The notes under the pieces: generated by a model | Told to the model about the DNA's origin: nothing | The model's database searches: none | The model's input: the letters and a program-made list of their open reading frames with translations, nothing else | From: WTFY01 sp965220895 | GTDB taxonomy: Bacteria; Pseudomonadota; Gammaproteobacteria; UBA4575 | DNA: 64,000 bases | Assembly (NCBI GenBank): GCA_965220895.1 | Contig: OZ244850.1 | Span: forward strand, 1,116,001 to 1,180,000 | Reading direction: 5' to 3' | Made by a program: the position numbers and the translations under genes | Shown: in pieces, positions 8,922 through 16,792 of the stretch | How the letters are laid out: each line of letters opens with the position of its first letter | Numbering within the stretch: position 1 is the first letter of the stretch

Positions 8922-9956
8922 ATGCAGTACGCACCACTGGGTCATTCTGAACTGAACATCAGCAGGATCTGTCTGGGAACCATGACCTTCGGAGAGCAGA
9001 ACACCGAAGCAGAAGCCCACGACCAACTCGACTGTGCACTGTCCCACGGCGTCAATTTCATCGATACAGCGGAGATGTACCCAGTGCCGTGCCGCGAGGA
9101 AACACAAGGCCGCACCGAGCAATACATCGGCACATGGCTCAAGAAAAGCGGGAGGCGCAACGATGTCATCCTGGCTTCCAAGGTGGCCGGTCCGGGCATG
9201 ATGGAGTATCTGCGCGACGGACCCCAATTGACTGCGGACCACATCGAGGCGGCACTTGAGGCCAGCCTCAAGCGTTTGCAGACGGACTGTATCGACCTGT
9301 ACCAGGTACACTGGCCCGCAAGAAACACCAATTTCTTCGGCAAGCTTGGCTATGAATCAGACCCTGAGGAGTCCGCGACGCCGATCAAGGAAACCTATGC
9401 CTGCCTCGCCAAGGCGGTGGAGCAGGGCAAGGTCCGGTATGTCGGGGTCAGCAATGAGACCCCGTGGGGTGTCATGCAGTACCAGTCTTTGGCCCGCATC
9501 CATGGCTGGCCCGGCATGGTCAGTGTGCAGAATCCATACAGCCTGCTGAACCGTACCTACGAAATCGGTCTGGCCGAGATCTCCCATCGTGAAAACATCG
9601 GATTGCTCGCCTACTCTCCGCTGGGATTTGGTGTGCTTTCAGGTAAATACCTGGAGGGCACCGCGCCCGCTAATGCGCGATTGACCCGCTATACGTACTT
9701 TGACCGCTATACCAGCGAGGTGGCCGTGCAGGCCACACGGGCCTATGTGGAACTGGCTCGCAAGAACGGCTATACGCCGGCCCAGATGGCCCTGGCCTTC
9801 GTCAATTCGCAACCGTTTGTTGCCTCCAACATCATCGGTGCCACCAACCTGCAGCAACTTGAAGAGGACATCGGCAGCATTGAGCTGACCCTTTCCGAAG
9901 AAGTGGTGGAGGAAATCGAACAGCTTCACAGCCATCAGTCCAACCCCTGTCCATGA
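8922..9956 (+). CDS. tas: NADP(H)-dependent aldo/keto reductase, Tas-like
   Basis: TIM-barrel oxidoreductase of the Tas branch of aldo/keto reductases (344 residues). The catalytic tetrad is visible as Asp48 and Tyr53 (NFIDTAEMYP), Lys87 (ILASKVAG) and His130 (YQVHWP). NADPH contacts are expected in the C-terminal NIIGATNLQQLEEDI segment. It matches E. coli Tas in length and in the MYPVP stretch after the tyrosine. The physiological substrate of this group is not established. It lies 7 bp after the FIST gene and is likely translated from the same mRNA. Confidence 0.88.
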   Translation: MQYAPLGHSELNISRICLGTMTFGEQNTEAEAHDQLDCALSHGVNFIDTAEMYPVPCREETQGRTEQYIGTWLKKSGRRNDVILASKVAGPGMMEYLRDGPQLTADHIEAALEASLKRLQTDCIDLYQVHWPARNTNFFGKLGYESDPEESATPIKETYACLAKAVEQGKVRYVGVSNETPWGVMQYQSLARIHGWPGMVSVQNPYSLLNRTYEIGLAEISHRENIGLLAYSPLGFGVLSGKYLEGTAPANARLTRYTYFDRYTSEVAVQATRAYVELARKNGYTPAQMALAFVNSQPFVASNIIGATNLQQLEEDIGSIELTLSEEVVEEIEQLHSHQSNPCP

Positions 9957-9966
9957 GGCCTGCAGT

Positions 9967-10512
9967 TCAGTCAAAGTCCCGGGCGAGCAGGTGATTCGCC
10001 GCTTCTGCGAGGTCCTCGAAAATCAGCAGATTGCGGGGCAACTGCTTGTTGCGTGACGTCACCGAACCGTTGCCGGTCCGTACCAAAATGGGTTCCAGTC
10101 CGTAGGCCTGGGCCGCCTGGATGTCACGTAACGAATCACCGATCAGCGGCGCTTGCTTCAGCGACAACCCGGAACGCTGCTCGATTTCAACCAGCATCCC
10201 CGGGTTGGGCTTGCGGCACTCCCCCTTGAGGTGAGGACAGATGAAAATGCCGTCGACATGGCCGCCGTACCGGGCAAGCTCCGACAGCATTTTCCTGTGA
10301 ATCTGGTTCAGGATATCGTAATCCAGCAGTTTGCGGGTGATACCTGACTGGTTGGAGGCAATGAACACCTTGACCTTGGCGTGGTTCAGGCGGGTGATGG
10401 CCTCCAGGCTGCCCTCGATCGCGACCCACTCCTCGGGAGACTTGATGAATTCGTCTGAGTCTTCGTTGATGACTCCATCACGATCCAGCACAACGACTTT
10501 CAGTGCACTCAT
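9967..10512 (-). CDS. gmhB: D-glycero-heptose-1,7-bisphosphate 7-phosphatase GmhB
   Basis: HAD-superfamily phosphatase that makes heptose 1-phosphate for LPS inner-core ADP-heptose. The 181-residue protein has the nucleophile and acid Asp10 and Asp12 in VVLDRDGVIN, the motif II region IASNQSG, and the motif IV region LIGDSLRDIQAA. The zinc loop is shortened: Cys92, His94 and Cys99 (CPHLKGECRKP) are present, but one of the four ligands of the E. coli enzyme appears to be missing. It is the last gene of the minus-strand block glyQ-glyS-gmhB, 11 bp after glyS, an order common in gammaproteobacteria. Confidence 0.92.
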   Translation of the reverse strand: MSALKVVVLDRDGVINEDSDEFIKSPEEWVAIEGSLEAITRLNHAKVKVFIASNQSGITRKLLDYDILNQIHRKMLSELARYGGHVDGIFICPHLKGECRKPNPGMLVEIEQRSGLSLKQAPLIGDSLRDIQAAQAYGLEPILVRTGNGSVTSRNKQLPRNLLIFEDLAEAANHLLARDFD

Positions 10513-10523
10513 CGCTGCGGGTT

Positions 10524-12599
10524 TCAGGATTGCAGTCGTGAGAAATCGGCCACGTGCATGAACAGGGCATCGATTCTCGCAAGCAGCGCAATGCGGTTGG
10601 TTTTGAGTTCTTCATTATCGTCCATCACCATCACGTGATCGAAAAACGAATCGATCGGCTGGCGCAGTTCGGCAAGCCTGCGCAGGGCCTGCTCGTAATG
10701 GCGCTGGCGGAAAAGATCCTCGACGTCACCGGACATCGCTTCGATGGCGGTGTACAGGGCGGTTTCTGCATCCTCACTGAGCAACTCTTCTTGCACACCT
10801 CCCGGCGTGCCTCTCCCGGATTTTTTCAGGATGTTGCGAATACGCTTGTTTGCTGCTGCCAGGCGCTCGGCATCCTCCAGTGTTCGAAAACGGGACACGG
10901 CCTCGATGCGCATTGCAATGTCACACGGGCTAACCGGACGGTTCGCGAGCACGGCATCGATGACATCATGTGCCACGTTTCGTGCAGAGAAGTATGCAAA
11001 CAGGCGCTTGATCATGTATTCGTGCACTTCACTGGCAACTGCATCGGTGTCCAGCTTTTTCGCGAACAGACCGGCGGCCTGTTTCAGAATCGAAGGCAGA
11101 TCGATGTCGAGTCCCGTTTCAACCAGGATTCGCAGTACACCAAGCGCCGCACGCCGCAATCCATACGGGTCTTTCAGGCCGGTAGGCTTTTTGCCGATTG
11201 CAAAGATGCCCACCAGGGTGTCCAGCTTGTCGGCCATGGCGAGCACTTGGCCGGCAACACTTTCTGGCAGCTCCCCGCCCGCCTGACGTGGCAGATACTG
11301 CTCCTCGATCGCCTGGGCAACGGCGGGCTCTTCTCCGTCATGCAAGGCCAGGTAGCGCCCGGCTGTGCCCTGCAATTCGGGAAGCTCTGTCACGATCTCG
11401 GTCAGCAAATCGCATTTACTGAATTGGGCGCTGCGCCGGCATGCTTCCAGGTCTGCATCGAGCGCTTCGCCAATAGTTCTGGCCAGCTTTTGGATGCGCA
11501 GGGTTTTGTCATGCAGGCTGCCGAGTTCCTTCTCGAAGACAACGCTTTTCAGGTCTTGCAGCCGTGATTCCAGCGACCGGACGAGATCACGCTGCCAGAA
11601 AAAGCTGGCATCTTCAAAGCGCGGCACGACCACCTTCTCGTTTCCCCGACGGACTTGCTTCGGGGCTGCGCTGTCGATATTGCTGAGCATGATGAATTTC
11701 GGCAGCAACGTTCCTGCCTGATCAACCAGGGGAATGTACTTCTGTTTGTCTTGCATGGTAATGATCAGCACTTCCCGGGGCACCTCAAGAAAACGCGGGT
11801 CGAACTCACCGAGCAGGGCCTGCGGCCACTCCACCAGGCCGGTGATTTCATCCAGCAGGGCCTGCGTGTAGACCGGTTGTGCCTTGGCACGGGCTGCAAG
11901 TGCGTTGACCTGGTTGAGAATGTCCTCCTGTCGTGCTGCGAAATCGGCAAGCACGTGCCCCTCGGTTTCCAGCAGCCTGCAGTAGTGTGAAGGTTGCGGG
12001 ATCTCGATCGGCTTCGGGCTATGAAACCGGTGACCGTAGGTGACGCTACCACTGGCCAGGCCAAAACCATGGGCCAATACGGTATCGCTGCCATACAGGA
12101 CTGTCAGCCAGCGCACCGGGCGAATGAATTCGTCTTCACCTGCATTCCAGCGCATGCGTTTGCGGACCGTCAGCTTGGCAAACACGGCCTCCAGCAACTC
12201 GGGCAACAGTGCCCGGGTCTCAAGGCCTGCCTGCTGCTCCCGAAATACCAGCTTGGCTTCACCGGAGTTTGATTCGACCTGTAGTTGATCCACATCAACG
12301 TTACAGGAGCGTGCAAAACCGGTAGCGGCTGCCGTCGGGTTGCCCGCCTCGTCAAAAGCGATGGCTTTTGCCGGCCCCCAGCGCTCGACGGCCCGGTCCG
12401 GCTGTCGGGCATCCAGTTGCTCCACGACCACGGCCAGACGCCGTGGGGTGCAGAACACCCGGTGTTCGCCACAGCCCAGTTCCGCCCCGGCAAGCTGCTC
12501 GCAAAGAACTTCACCGAGTTCAATCGCCTGTTCCAGCACGAGTCGCGCGGGCAGGTCTTCCGTTCCAAGCTCGACCAGCAGGTCCTTCCTGGCGGTCAT
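10524..12599 (-). CDS. glyS: Glycyl-tRNA synthetase beta subunit
   Basis: Beta chain of the alpha2beta2 bacterial glycyl-tRNA synthetase (691 residues, close to the 689 of E. coli). It recognises tRNA-Gly and supports aminoacylation by GlyQ. The N-terminus LLVELGTEDLPARL is the family signature, with further conserved blocks RRMRWNAGEDEFIRPVRW-like and IGKKPTGLKDPYGLRRAALG (HD-like domain); the C-terminus resembles anticodon-binding domains. Its ATG overlaps the glyQ stop by 4 bp (ATGA), indicating translational coupling and equal subunit output. Confidence 0.97.
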   Translation of the reverse strand: MTARKDLLVELGTEDLPARLVLEQAIELGEVLCEQLAGAELGCGEHRVFCTPRRLAVVVEQLDARQPDRAVERWGPAKAIAFDEAGNPTAAATGFARSCNVDVDQLQVESNSGEAKLVFREQQAGLETRALLPELLEAVFAKLTVRKRMRWNAGEDEFIRPVRWLTVLYGSDTVLAHGFGLASGSVTYGHRFHSPKPIEIPQPSHYCRLLETEGHVLADFAARQEDILNQVNALAARAKAQPVYTQALLDEITGLVEWPQALLGEFDPRFLEVPREVLIITMQDKQKYIPLVDQAGTLLPKFIMLSNIDSAAPKQVRRGNEKVVVPRFEDASFFWQRDLVRSLESRLQDLKSVVFEKELGSLHDKTLRIQKLARTIGEALDADLEACRRSAQFSKCDLLTEIVTELPELQGTAGRYLALHDGEEPAVAQAIEEQYLPRQAGGELPESVAGQVLAMADKLDTLVGIFAIGKKPTGLKDPYGLRRAALGVLRILVETGLDIDLPSILKQAAGLFAKKLDTDAVASEVHEYMIKRLFAYFSARNVAHDVIDAVLANRPVSPCDIAMRIEAVSRFRTLEDAERLAAANKRIRNILKKSGRGTPGGVQEELLSEDAETALYTAIEAMSGDVEDLFRQRHYEQALRRLAELRQPIDSFFDHVMVMDDNEELKTNRIALLARIDALFMHVADFSRLQS

Positions 12600-13504
12600 G
12601 ATATGGAAGGTTCCAGCAGCGGGAAGCCCATTTTTTCACGACGCGCAAGGTGAGCCGAAGCCACCGCCTGTGCCAGTTTGCGTATACGCAGAATGTATTG
12701 CTGGCGTTCCGTCGCGGAGATGACCTGGCGGGCATCCAGAAGATTGAAGGTATGCGAGCACTTCAGGACCTGGTCGTAGGCGGCCAAAGGCAGCTCGAGC
12801 CCGACCAGCTTGCGGCACTCCTGTTCGCTGGACTCAAACGCCCGAAACAGCAGGCTGGTATCGGCATGTTCGAAATTGAAAGCGGACTGTTCGGCCTCGT
12901 TCTGGTGGTAGATATCCCCGTAGCGGATGGCGCGCTCCTCACTTTGGGTCCAAACCAGGTCGTATACGCTGCTCACGTTTTGCAGGTACATGGCAATGCG
13001 TTCGACCCCGTAGGTGATTTCCCCGGTGACGGGCCGGCAATCTTGTCCCCCGACCTGCTGAAAGTAGGTGAACTGGGAAACCTCCATGCCATCCAGCCAG
13101 ACTTCCCAGCCCAGCCCCCAGGCTCCGAGTGTGGGAGATTCCCAGTCGTCTTCTACAAACCGGATGTCATGGACCAGCGGGTCAATGCCGAGGGCGCTCA
13201 GCGATTGCAGATACAGGTCCTGGATGACGTCAGGCGCCGGTTTCAGCACCACCTGGAACTGGAAGTAACGCTGCAGGCGATTCGGGTTGTCTCCGTAACG
13301 CCCGTCGGTCGGTCGCCGGCAAGGCTGGACATAGGCCGCGCGCCAGGGCTCAGGGCCTAGGGCTCGCAGGAAAGTGCCGGGATGGAAGGAGCCTGCCCCC
13401 ATTTCCATGTCGTACGGTTGCTCGAGTACACAGCCCTGAGCACTCCAGAACCGTTCCAGGTCAGCAATCAGATCCTGTAGCGATGTGTTGTTGGGTGGCG
13501 GCAT
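12596..13504 (-). CDS. glyQ: Glycyl-tRNA synthetase alpha subunit
   Basis: Catalytic class II alpha chain of tetrameric glycyl-tRNA synthetase (302 residues from the chosen start). Conserved stretches include FWSAQGCVLEQPYDMEMGAGSFHP, the class II motif region YVQPCRRPTDGRYGDNPNR, and VTGEITYGVERIAMYLQ (motif 3). The reading frame stays open for 53 codons upstream, but I start at the ATG at 13504, because MPPPNNTSLQDLIADLERFW matches the usual length and the upstream translation has no family similarity. It is first in the glyQ-glyS-gmhB block. Confidence 0.96.
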   Translation of the reverse strand: MPPPNNTSLQDLIADLERFWSAQGCVLEQPYDMEMGAGSFHPGTFLRALGPEPWRAAYVQPCRRPTDGRYGDNPNRLQRYFQFQVVLKPAPDVIQDLYLQSLSALGIDPLVHDIRFVEDDWESPTLGAWGLGWEVWLDGMEVSQFTYFQQVGGQDCRPVTGEITYGVERIAMYLQNVSSVYDLVWTQSEERAIRYGDIYHQNEAEQSAFNFEHADTSLLFRAFESSEQECRKLVGLELPLAAYDQVLKCSHTFNLLDARQVISATERQQYILRIRKLAQAVASAHLARREKMGFPLLEPSIS

Positions 13505-13775
13505 GGTCTCGAACAGGTGCAGTGCAGGATGAGTATACTTGCTGCACCCGGCAATTCCGAGTCGCATGTCACGCGGGCACAGTGCCCAGTCCGGGCCAAG
13601 ACTCTCTGGCTTGGGAACCCCTGCGCGGCACATTGGAAGGTGTTGGCACCCGTGTCGAAACACCGCCGGGCGTCTCTCTTTTCAGGCCGGATCACAGGAT
13701 GAGACGGAGATGTTCAAGGTCCTTGAACCAGGAACAGGCCGTCCGTCGGCGGTTCGCACCCTTTTGGTGTGTCAC

Positions 13776-13792
13776 TGCATCAAAATGGTGCA
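13776..13792 (+). promoter_or_regulatory. NtrC operator upstream of glnA
   Basis: TGCATCAAAATGGTGCA is a 17-bp near-palindrome with the TGCA...TGCA arms and GGTGCA half of the enteric NtrC site. It lies 86 bp upstream of the -24 element, a suitable enhancer distance for a sigma-54 promoter. Confidence 0.75.
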
Positions 13793-13877
13793 AATCTGGG
13801 CCAACCTTGCACTGCCCATTGCCGAAAACCTGCGTATAATGGCGCACTGGCTTCGTTGGAGTGCAGATCCGGTGCGT

Positions 13878-13893
13878 TGGCACACATCGTGCT
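13878..13893 (+). promoter_or_regulatory. Sigma-54 promoter of glnA
   Basis: TGGCAC-ACATC-GTGCT matches the -24/-12 consensus TGGCAC-N5-TTGCW with correct spacing and invariant GG and GC. It lies about 100 bp before the glnA start and downstream of the NtrC operator. Confidence 0.75.
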
Positions 13894-13991
13894 TCAACCT
13901 ACGCATGACGTTGATCGTGTGTAGCCCAACAGTAGCCACCAATCGCGATCAGAAAAACAAGATTTCGAGTTCGTAAGCTAAGGAGGAACTC

Positions 13992-15401
13992 ATGTCCGCA
14001 AGCGATGTTATCAAAATGATGAAGGATAACGATGTCCAGTTCGTCGATTTACGTTTCACCGATACCCGGGGAAAGGAACAGCATGTCTCCATCCCGGCAT
14101 CCATGGTGGATGAAGATTTTTTTGAGAAAGGCAAGATGTTTGACGGCTCATCCATTTCCGGATGGAAAGGCATCAATGAGTCGGACATGGTGCTGATGCC
14201 GGACGTCGGCACCGAGGTGATCGACCCGTTCTACAATGACACGACCCTGTGCCTGCGCTGCGATGTCCTCGAGCCATCCACGATGGAAGGATACGTTCGT
14301 GATCCGCGATCGGCCGCCAAGCGCGCGGAGGCCTATCTGCGTTCCACGGGCATAGCCGACACCGCCTACTTCGGGCCCGAGCCCGAGTTTTTTGTCTTTG
14401 ATGACGTGAAGTGGGCCAACGAAATGTCGGGAGCTTCGTATTCCGTCGATTCAGACGAGTCGGCATGGAACTCGAACAAGGAGTATGAAGAGGGCAATAT
14501 CGGTCATCGCCCGGGCGTGAAAGGCGGTTACTTCCCAGTGCCACCTGTGGACTCGCTGCAGGATGTGCGCTCTGCCATGTGCCAGGTGCTCAATCAGATG
14601 GGGGTGATGGTCGAGGTCCACCACCATGAGGTCGGCACTGCCGGACAGTGTGAAATCGGCACGCGGTTCAACACCCTCACCGTACGTGCGGACTGGAACC
14701 AGATCCTGAAATACGTGGTGATGAACGTCGCCCACAATTACGGCAAAACCGCGACTTTCATGCCCAAGCCGCTTGTCGGCGACAACGGCAGCGGCATGCA
14801 CGTGCACCAGTCCCTGTTCAAGGATGGTGATAACCTGTTTACAGGTGACATGTACGGCGGCATGTCGCAAACGGCGTTTTACTACATCGGCGGGATCATC
14901 AAGCACGCGCGGGCAATCAATGCATTTTCGAATGCCACCACGAACAGCTACAAGCGCCTGGTGCCAGGCTTCGAGGCTCCCGTGATGCTCGCCTACTCGG
15001 CCCGCAACCGTTCGGCGTCGATCCGGATTCCCCATGAAGCCAATGCCAAGGCAAGGCGCATCGAGGTGCGCTTCCCGGATTCAGCAGGCAATCCGTACCT
15101 GACATACGCTGCAATGCTGCTGGCCGGAATTGACGGCATCCAGAACCAGATCGATCCGGGGGCTCCGATTGACAAGGATTTGTATGACCTGCCTCCCGAA
15201 GAGGAAGCCAACATCCCGACGGTGTGTGCTTCTCTGGACCAGGCCCTCGAGGCCCTGGACGGCGACCGGGAATTCCTCAAGGCAGGGGGTGCATTCTCCG
15301 ATGATCTGATTGATGGCTATATCGAGCTGAAGATGGAAGAGGTGACGGCCCTTCGCATGTCCACCCATCCGATCGAGTTCGATATGTACTACAGCTGCTA
15401 G
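13992..15401 (+). CDS. glnA: Glutamine synthetase, type I
   Basis: ATP-dependent synthesis of glutamine from glutamate and ammonium; dodecameric GSI-beta enzyme of 469 residues, as in E. coli. Visible landmarks are the N-terminal FVDLRFTDTRGKEQHVSIP, the metal and glutamate site block FGPEPEFFVFD, EVHHHEVGTAGQCEIG, the loop KPLVGDNGSGMHVHQS, and the adenylylation tyrosine in KDLYDLPPEE near residue 397, implying GlnE-type control. A near-perfect Shine-Dalgarno (AAGGAGG) precedes the ATG. Expression is predicted to depend on NtrC and sigma-54 from the sites upstream, with the regulators ntrB and ntrC encoded just downstream. A strong terminator separates it from ntrB. Confidence 0.98.
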   Translation: MSASDVIKMMKDNDVQFVDLRFTDTRGKEQHVSIPASMVDEDFFEKGKMFDGSSISGWKGINESDMVLMPDVGTEVIDPFYNDTTLCLRCDVLEPSTMEGYVRDPRSAAKRAEAYLRSTGIADTAYFGPEPEFFVFDDVKWANEMSGASYSVDSDESAWNSNKEYEEGNIGHRPGVKGGYFPVPPVDSLQDVRSAMCQVLNQMGVMVEVHHHEVGTAGQCEIGTRFNTLTVRADWNQILKYVVMNVAHNYGKTATFMPKPLVGDNGSGMHVHQSLFKDGDNLFTGDMYGGMSQTAFYYIGGIIKHARAINAFSNATTNSYKRLVPGFEAPVMLAYSARNRSASIRIPHEANAKARRIEVRFPDSAGNPYLTYAAMLLAGIDGIQNQIDPGAPIDKDLYDLPPEEEANIPTVCASLDQALEALDGDREFLKAGGAFSDDLIDGYIELKMEEVTALRMSTHPIEFDMYYSC

Positions 15402-15427
15402 CCGTACAGGCCCTGCAGACCCCTCTG

Positions 15428-15453
15428 AAAACGCCCCTTTATGGGGCGTTTTT
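15428..15453 (+). terminator. Intrinsic terminator after glnA
   Basis: The arms AAAACGCCCC and GGGGCGTTTT form a 10-bp stem with a TTTAT loop, running into a T-rich tract. It lies 27 bp after the glnA stop and should limit read-through into ntrB. Confidence 0.9.
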
Positions 15454-15557
15454 GTTGAGGCAGACGAGGATTGGCCTGCTTGGCGGCACCGTATCTCGAT
15501 ACCGTTTCCAGCTCCAGGGTGCTCTTTGGCCCGCAGGAGCGTATCATCCAGACAGTA

Positions 15558-15574
15558 TGCACTTATTTGGTGCA
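15558..15574 (+). promoter_or_regulatory. NtrC operator upstream of ntrB
   Basis: TGCACTTATTTGGTGCA is nearly identical to the strong NtrC sites of enteric glnA. It lies in the 312-bp glnA-ntrB gap and 140 bp upstream of the ntrB start. By analogy to the glnL promoter of enterics it may mediate autoregulation of ntrBC. Apart from this site and the glnA terminator, the gap holds only a short inverted repeat (AGTCC/GGACT near 15615-15635). Confidence 0.75.
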
Positions 15575-15713
15575 AATTTATACAGGGTTGTCTGTCCAGA
15601 CTCGTGAAACCCGCAGTCCACGGGTTGGACTGAAAATTGCACGGTATTGAAGGACAGTCCGCCCTTTCGTGAATGCATCGGGCAGGTGCTGAACATAAAT
15701 TCGCGTACATGCC

Positions 15714-16766
15714 ATGGATATACAGGGAATCATTGAAAATCTGACGGTGGCAATCGTCCTGGTCGATCAGGACCTGCGCATCCGCGACCTCAATCCCGCT
15801 GGAGAGGAGTGTCTGGGCACGGGTGTACGGCATGCGCTTGGCCGACCGCTCACCGGTTTCATCCAGGATGCCGACGGCGATTTTATCGCGCACATCCGGC
15901 GTTCCATCGCGACCGGCAATCCGGTTACCGAGCATGAAGTCTGCGTGCGGCGTCCAGGCGCGGACGAGTTCACCATCAATTGCGTCATCACGCCGCTGGC
16001 CACGGGGGACACCACGGAGTGCCTGCTCGAGATCACCTGTATTGATCACCTGATCCGGATCTCCAGGGAAGAACATCTGCTGTCTGAGAATTTGGCTACC
16101 CGGAACATGCTGCGTGGTCTGGCCCATGAAATTAAAAATCCGCTTGGAGGGCTGCGTGGTGCAGCACAGTTGCTTGCCAAAGAGCTGGGCGATGAACGAC
16201 TGCAGATGTATACGGACGTTATCATCGGCGAGGCCGACCGCTTGCGCAAACTGGTCGACAGCATGTTTGAGCCCAAGGTCACGCCCGAGAAACAGGAGCT
16301 GAATGTCCATAACGTGCTTGAACATGTCCGGCGTCTTGCGATGGCAGAGCTCTCGGACGGCATCGTTATCAAGACGGATTACGACCCGAGCATCCCGCCG
16401 TTGTACGCGGACTACGACCTGCTCGTCCAGGCGATATTGAACATCGTTGGAAATGCAGTCCGTGCCGTGGAACTGCAGGGCGAGGTTAACCTCAAGACCC
16501 GGGTATTGCGGCGAATCACAATCGGTGAAACCTGCCATCGCCTGGTAGTCCTGATCAGTGTGACGGATAACGGTTGCGGCATTCCCGAAGATCTGAAACC
16601 GCAGATCTTTTTCCCGATGATCTCGGGCAGTGCCGAGGGAACCGGCCTGGGTCTGCCGCTTGCACAAAGTCTGGTGCATTTGCATGGGGGCCTGATCGAG
16701 TTTGAATCCGATCCTGGCCTGACGGAGTTTCGGATTTTGCTGCCATTGAATGGCGCCGGATATTAA
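15714..16766 (+). CDS. glnL: Nitrogen regulation sensor kinase NtrB
   Basis: Cytoplasmic histidine kinase/phosphatase that sets NtrC phosphorylation in response to PII. The 350-residue protein has an N-terminal PAS domain (about 1-115), the dimerisation and phosphoacceptor helix with His138 in GLAHEIKNPLGG, and an HATPase domain with N box IVGNAVRA, G1 DNGCGIPED and G2 GTGLGLPLAQSLV. No transmembrane segment is visible, as expected. ntrC follows after 26 bp in the same direction. Confidence 0.96.
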   Translation: MDIQGIIENLTVAIVLVDQDLRIRDLNPAGEECLGTGVRHALGRPLTGFIQDADGDFIAHIRRSIATGNPVTEHEVCVRRPGADEFTINCVITPLATGDTTECLLEITCIDHLIRISREEHLLSENLATRNMLRGLAHEIKNPLGGLRGAAQLLAKELGDERLQMYTDVIIGEADRLRKLVDSMFEPKVTPEKQELNVHNVLEHVRRLAMAELSDGIVIKTDYDPSIPPLYADYDLLVQAILNIVGNAVRAVELQGEVNLKTRVLRRITIGETCHRLVVLISVTDNGCGIPEDLKPQIFFPMISGSAEGTGLGLPLAQSLVHLHGGLIEFESDPGLTEFRILLPLNGAGY

Positions 16767-16792
16767 ATGCCAAACCATTAGGAAGAGATGCC

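Larger units (their letters stand above)
13505..13991. other. Divergent glyQ/glnA regulatory region
   Basis: About 490 bp without a credible gene. It holds an NtrC operator (13776-13792), a sigma-54 promoter (13878-13893) and a TATAAT hexamer at 13835-13840 that may be the -10 of a sigma-70 promoter, giving a two-promoter layout like E. coli glnA. The glyQ promoter should lie in 13505-13600, where an extended TATACT occurs on the minus strand, but no good -35 accompanies it. Confidence 0.6.
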
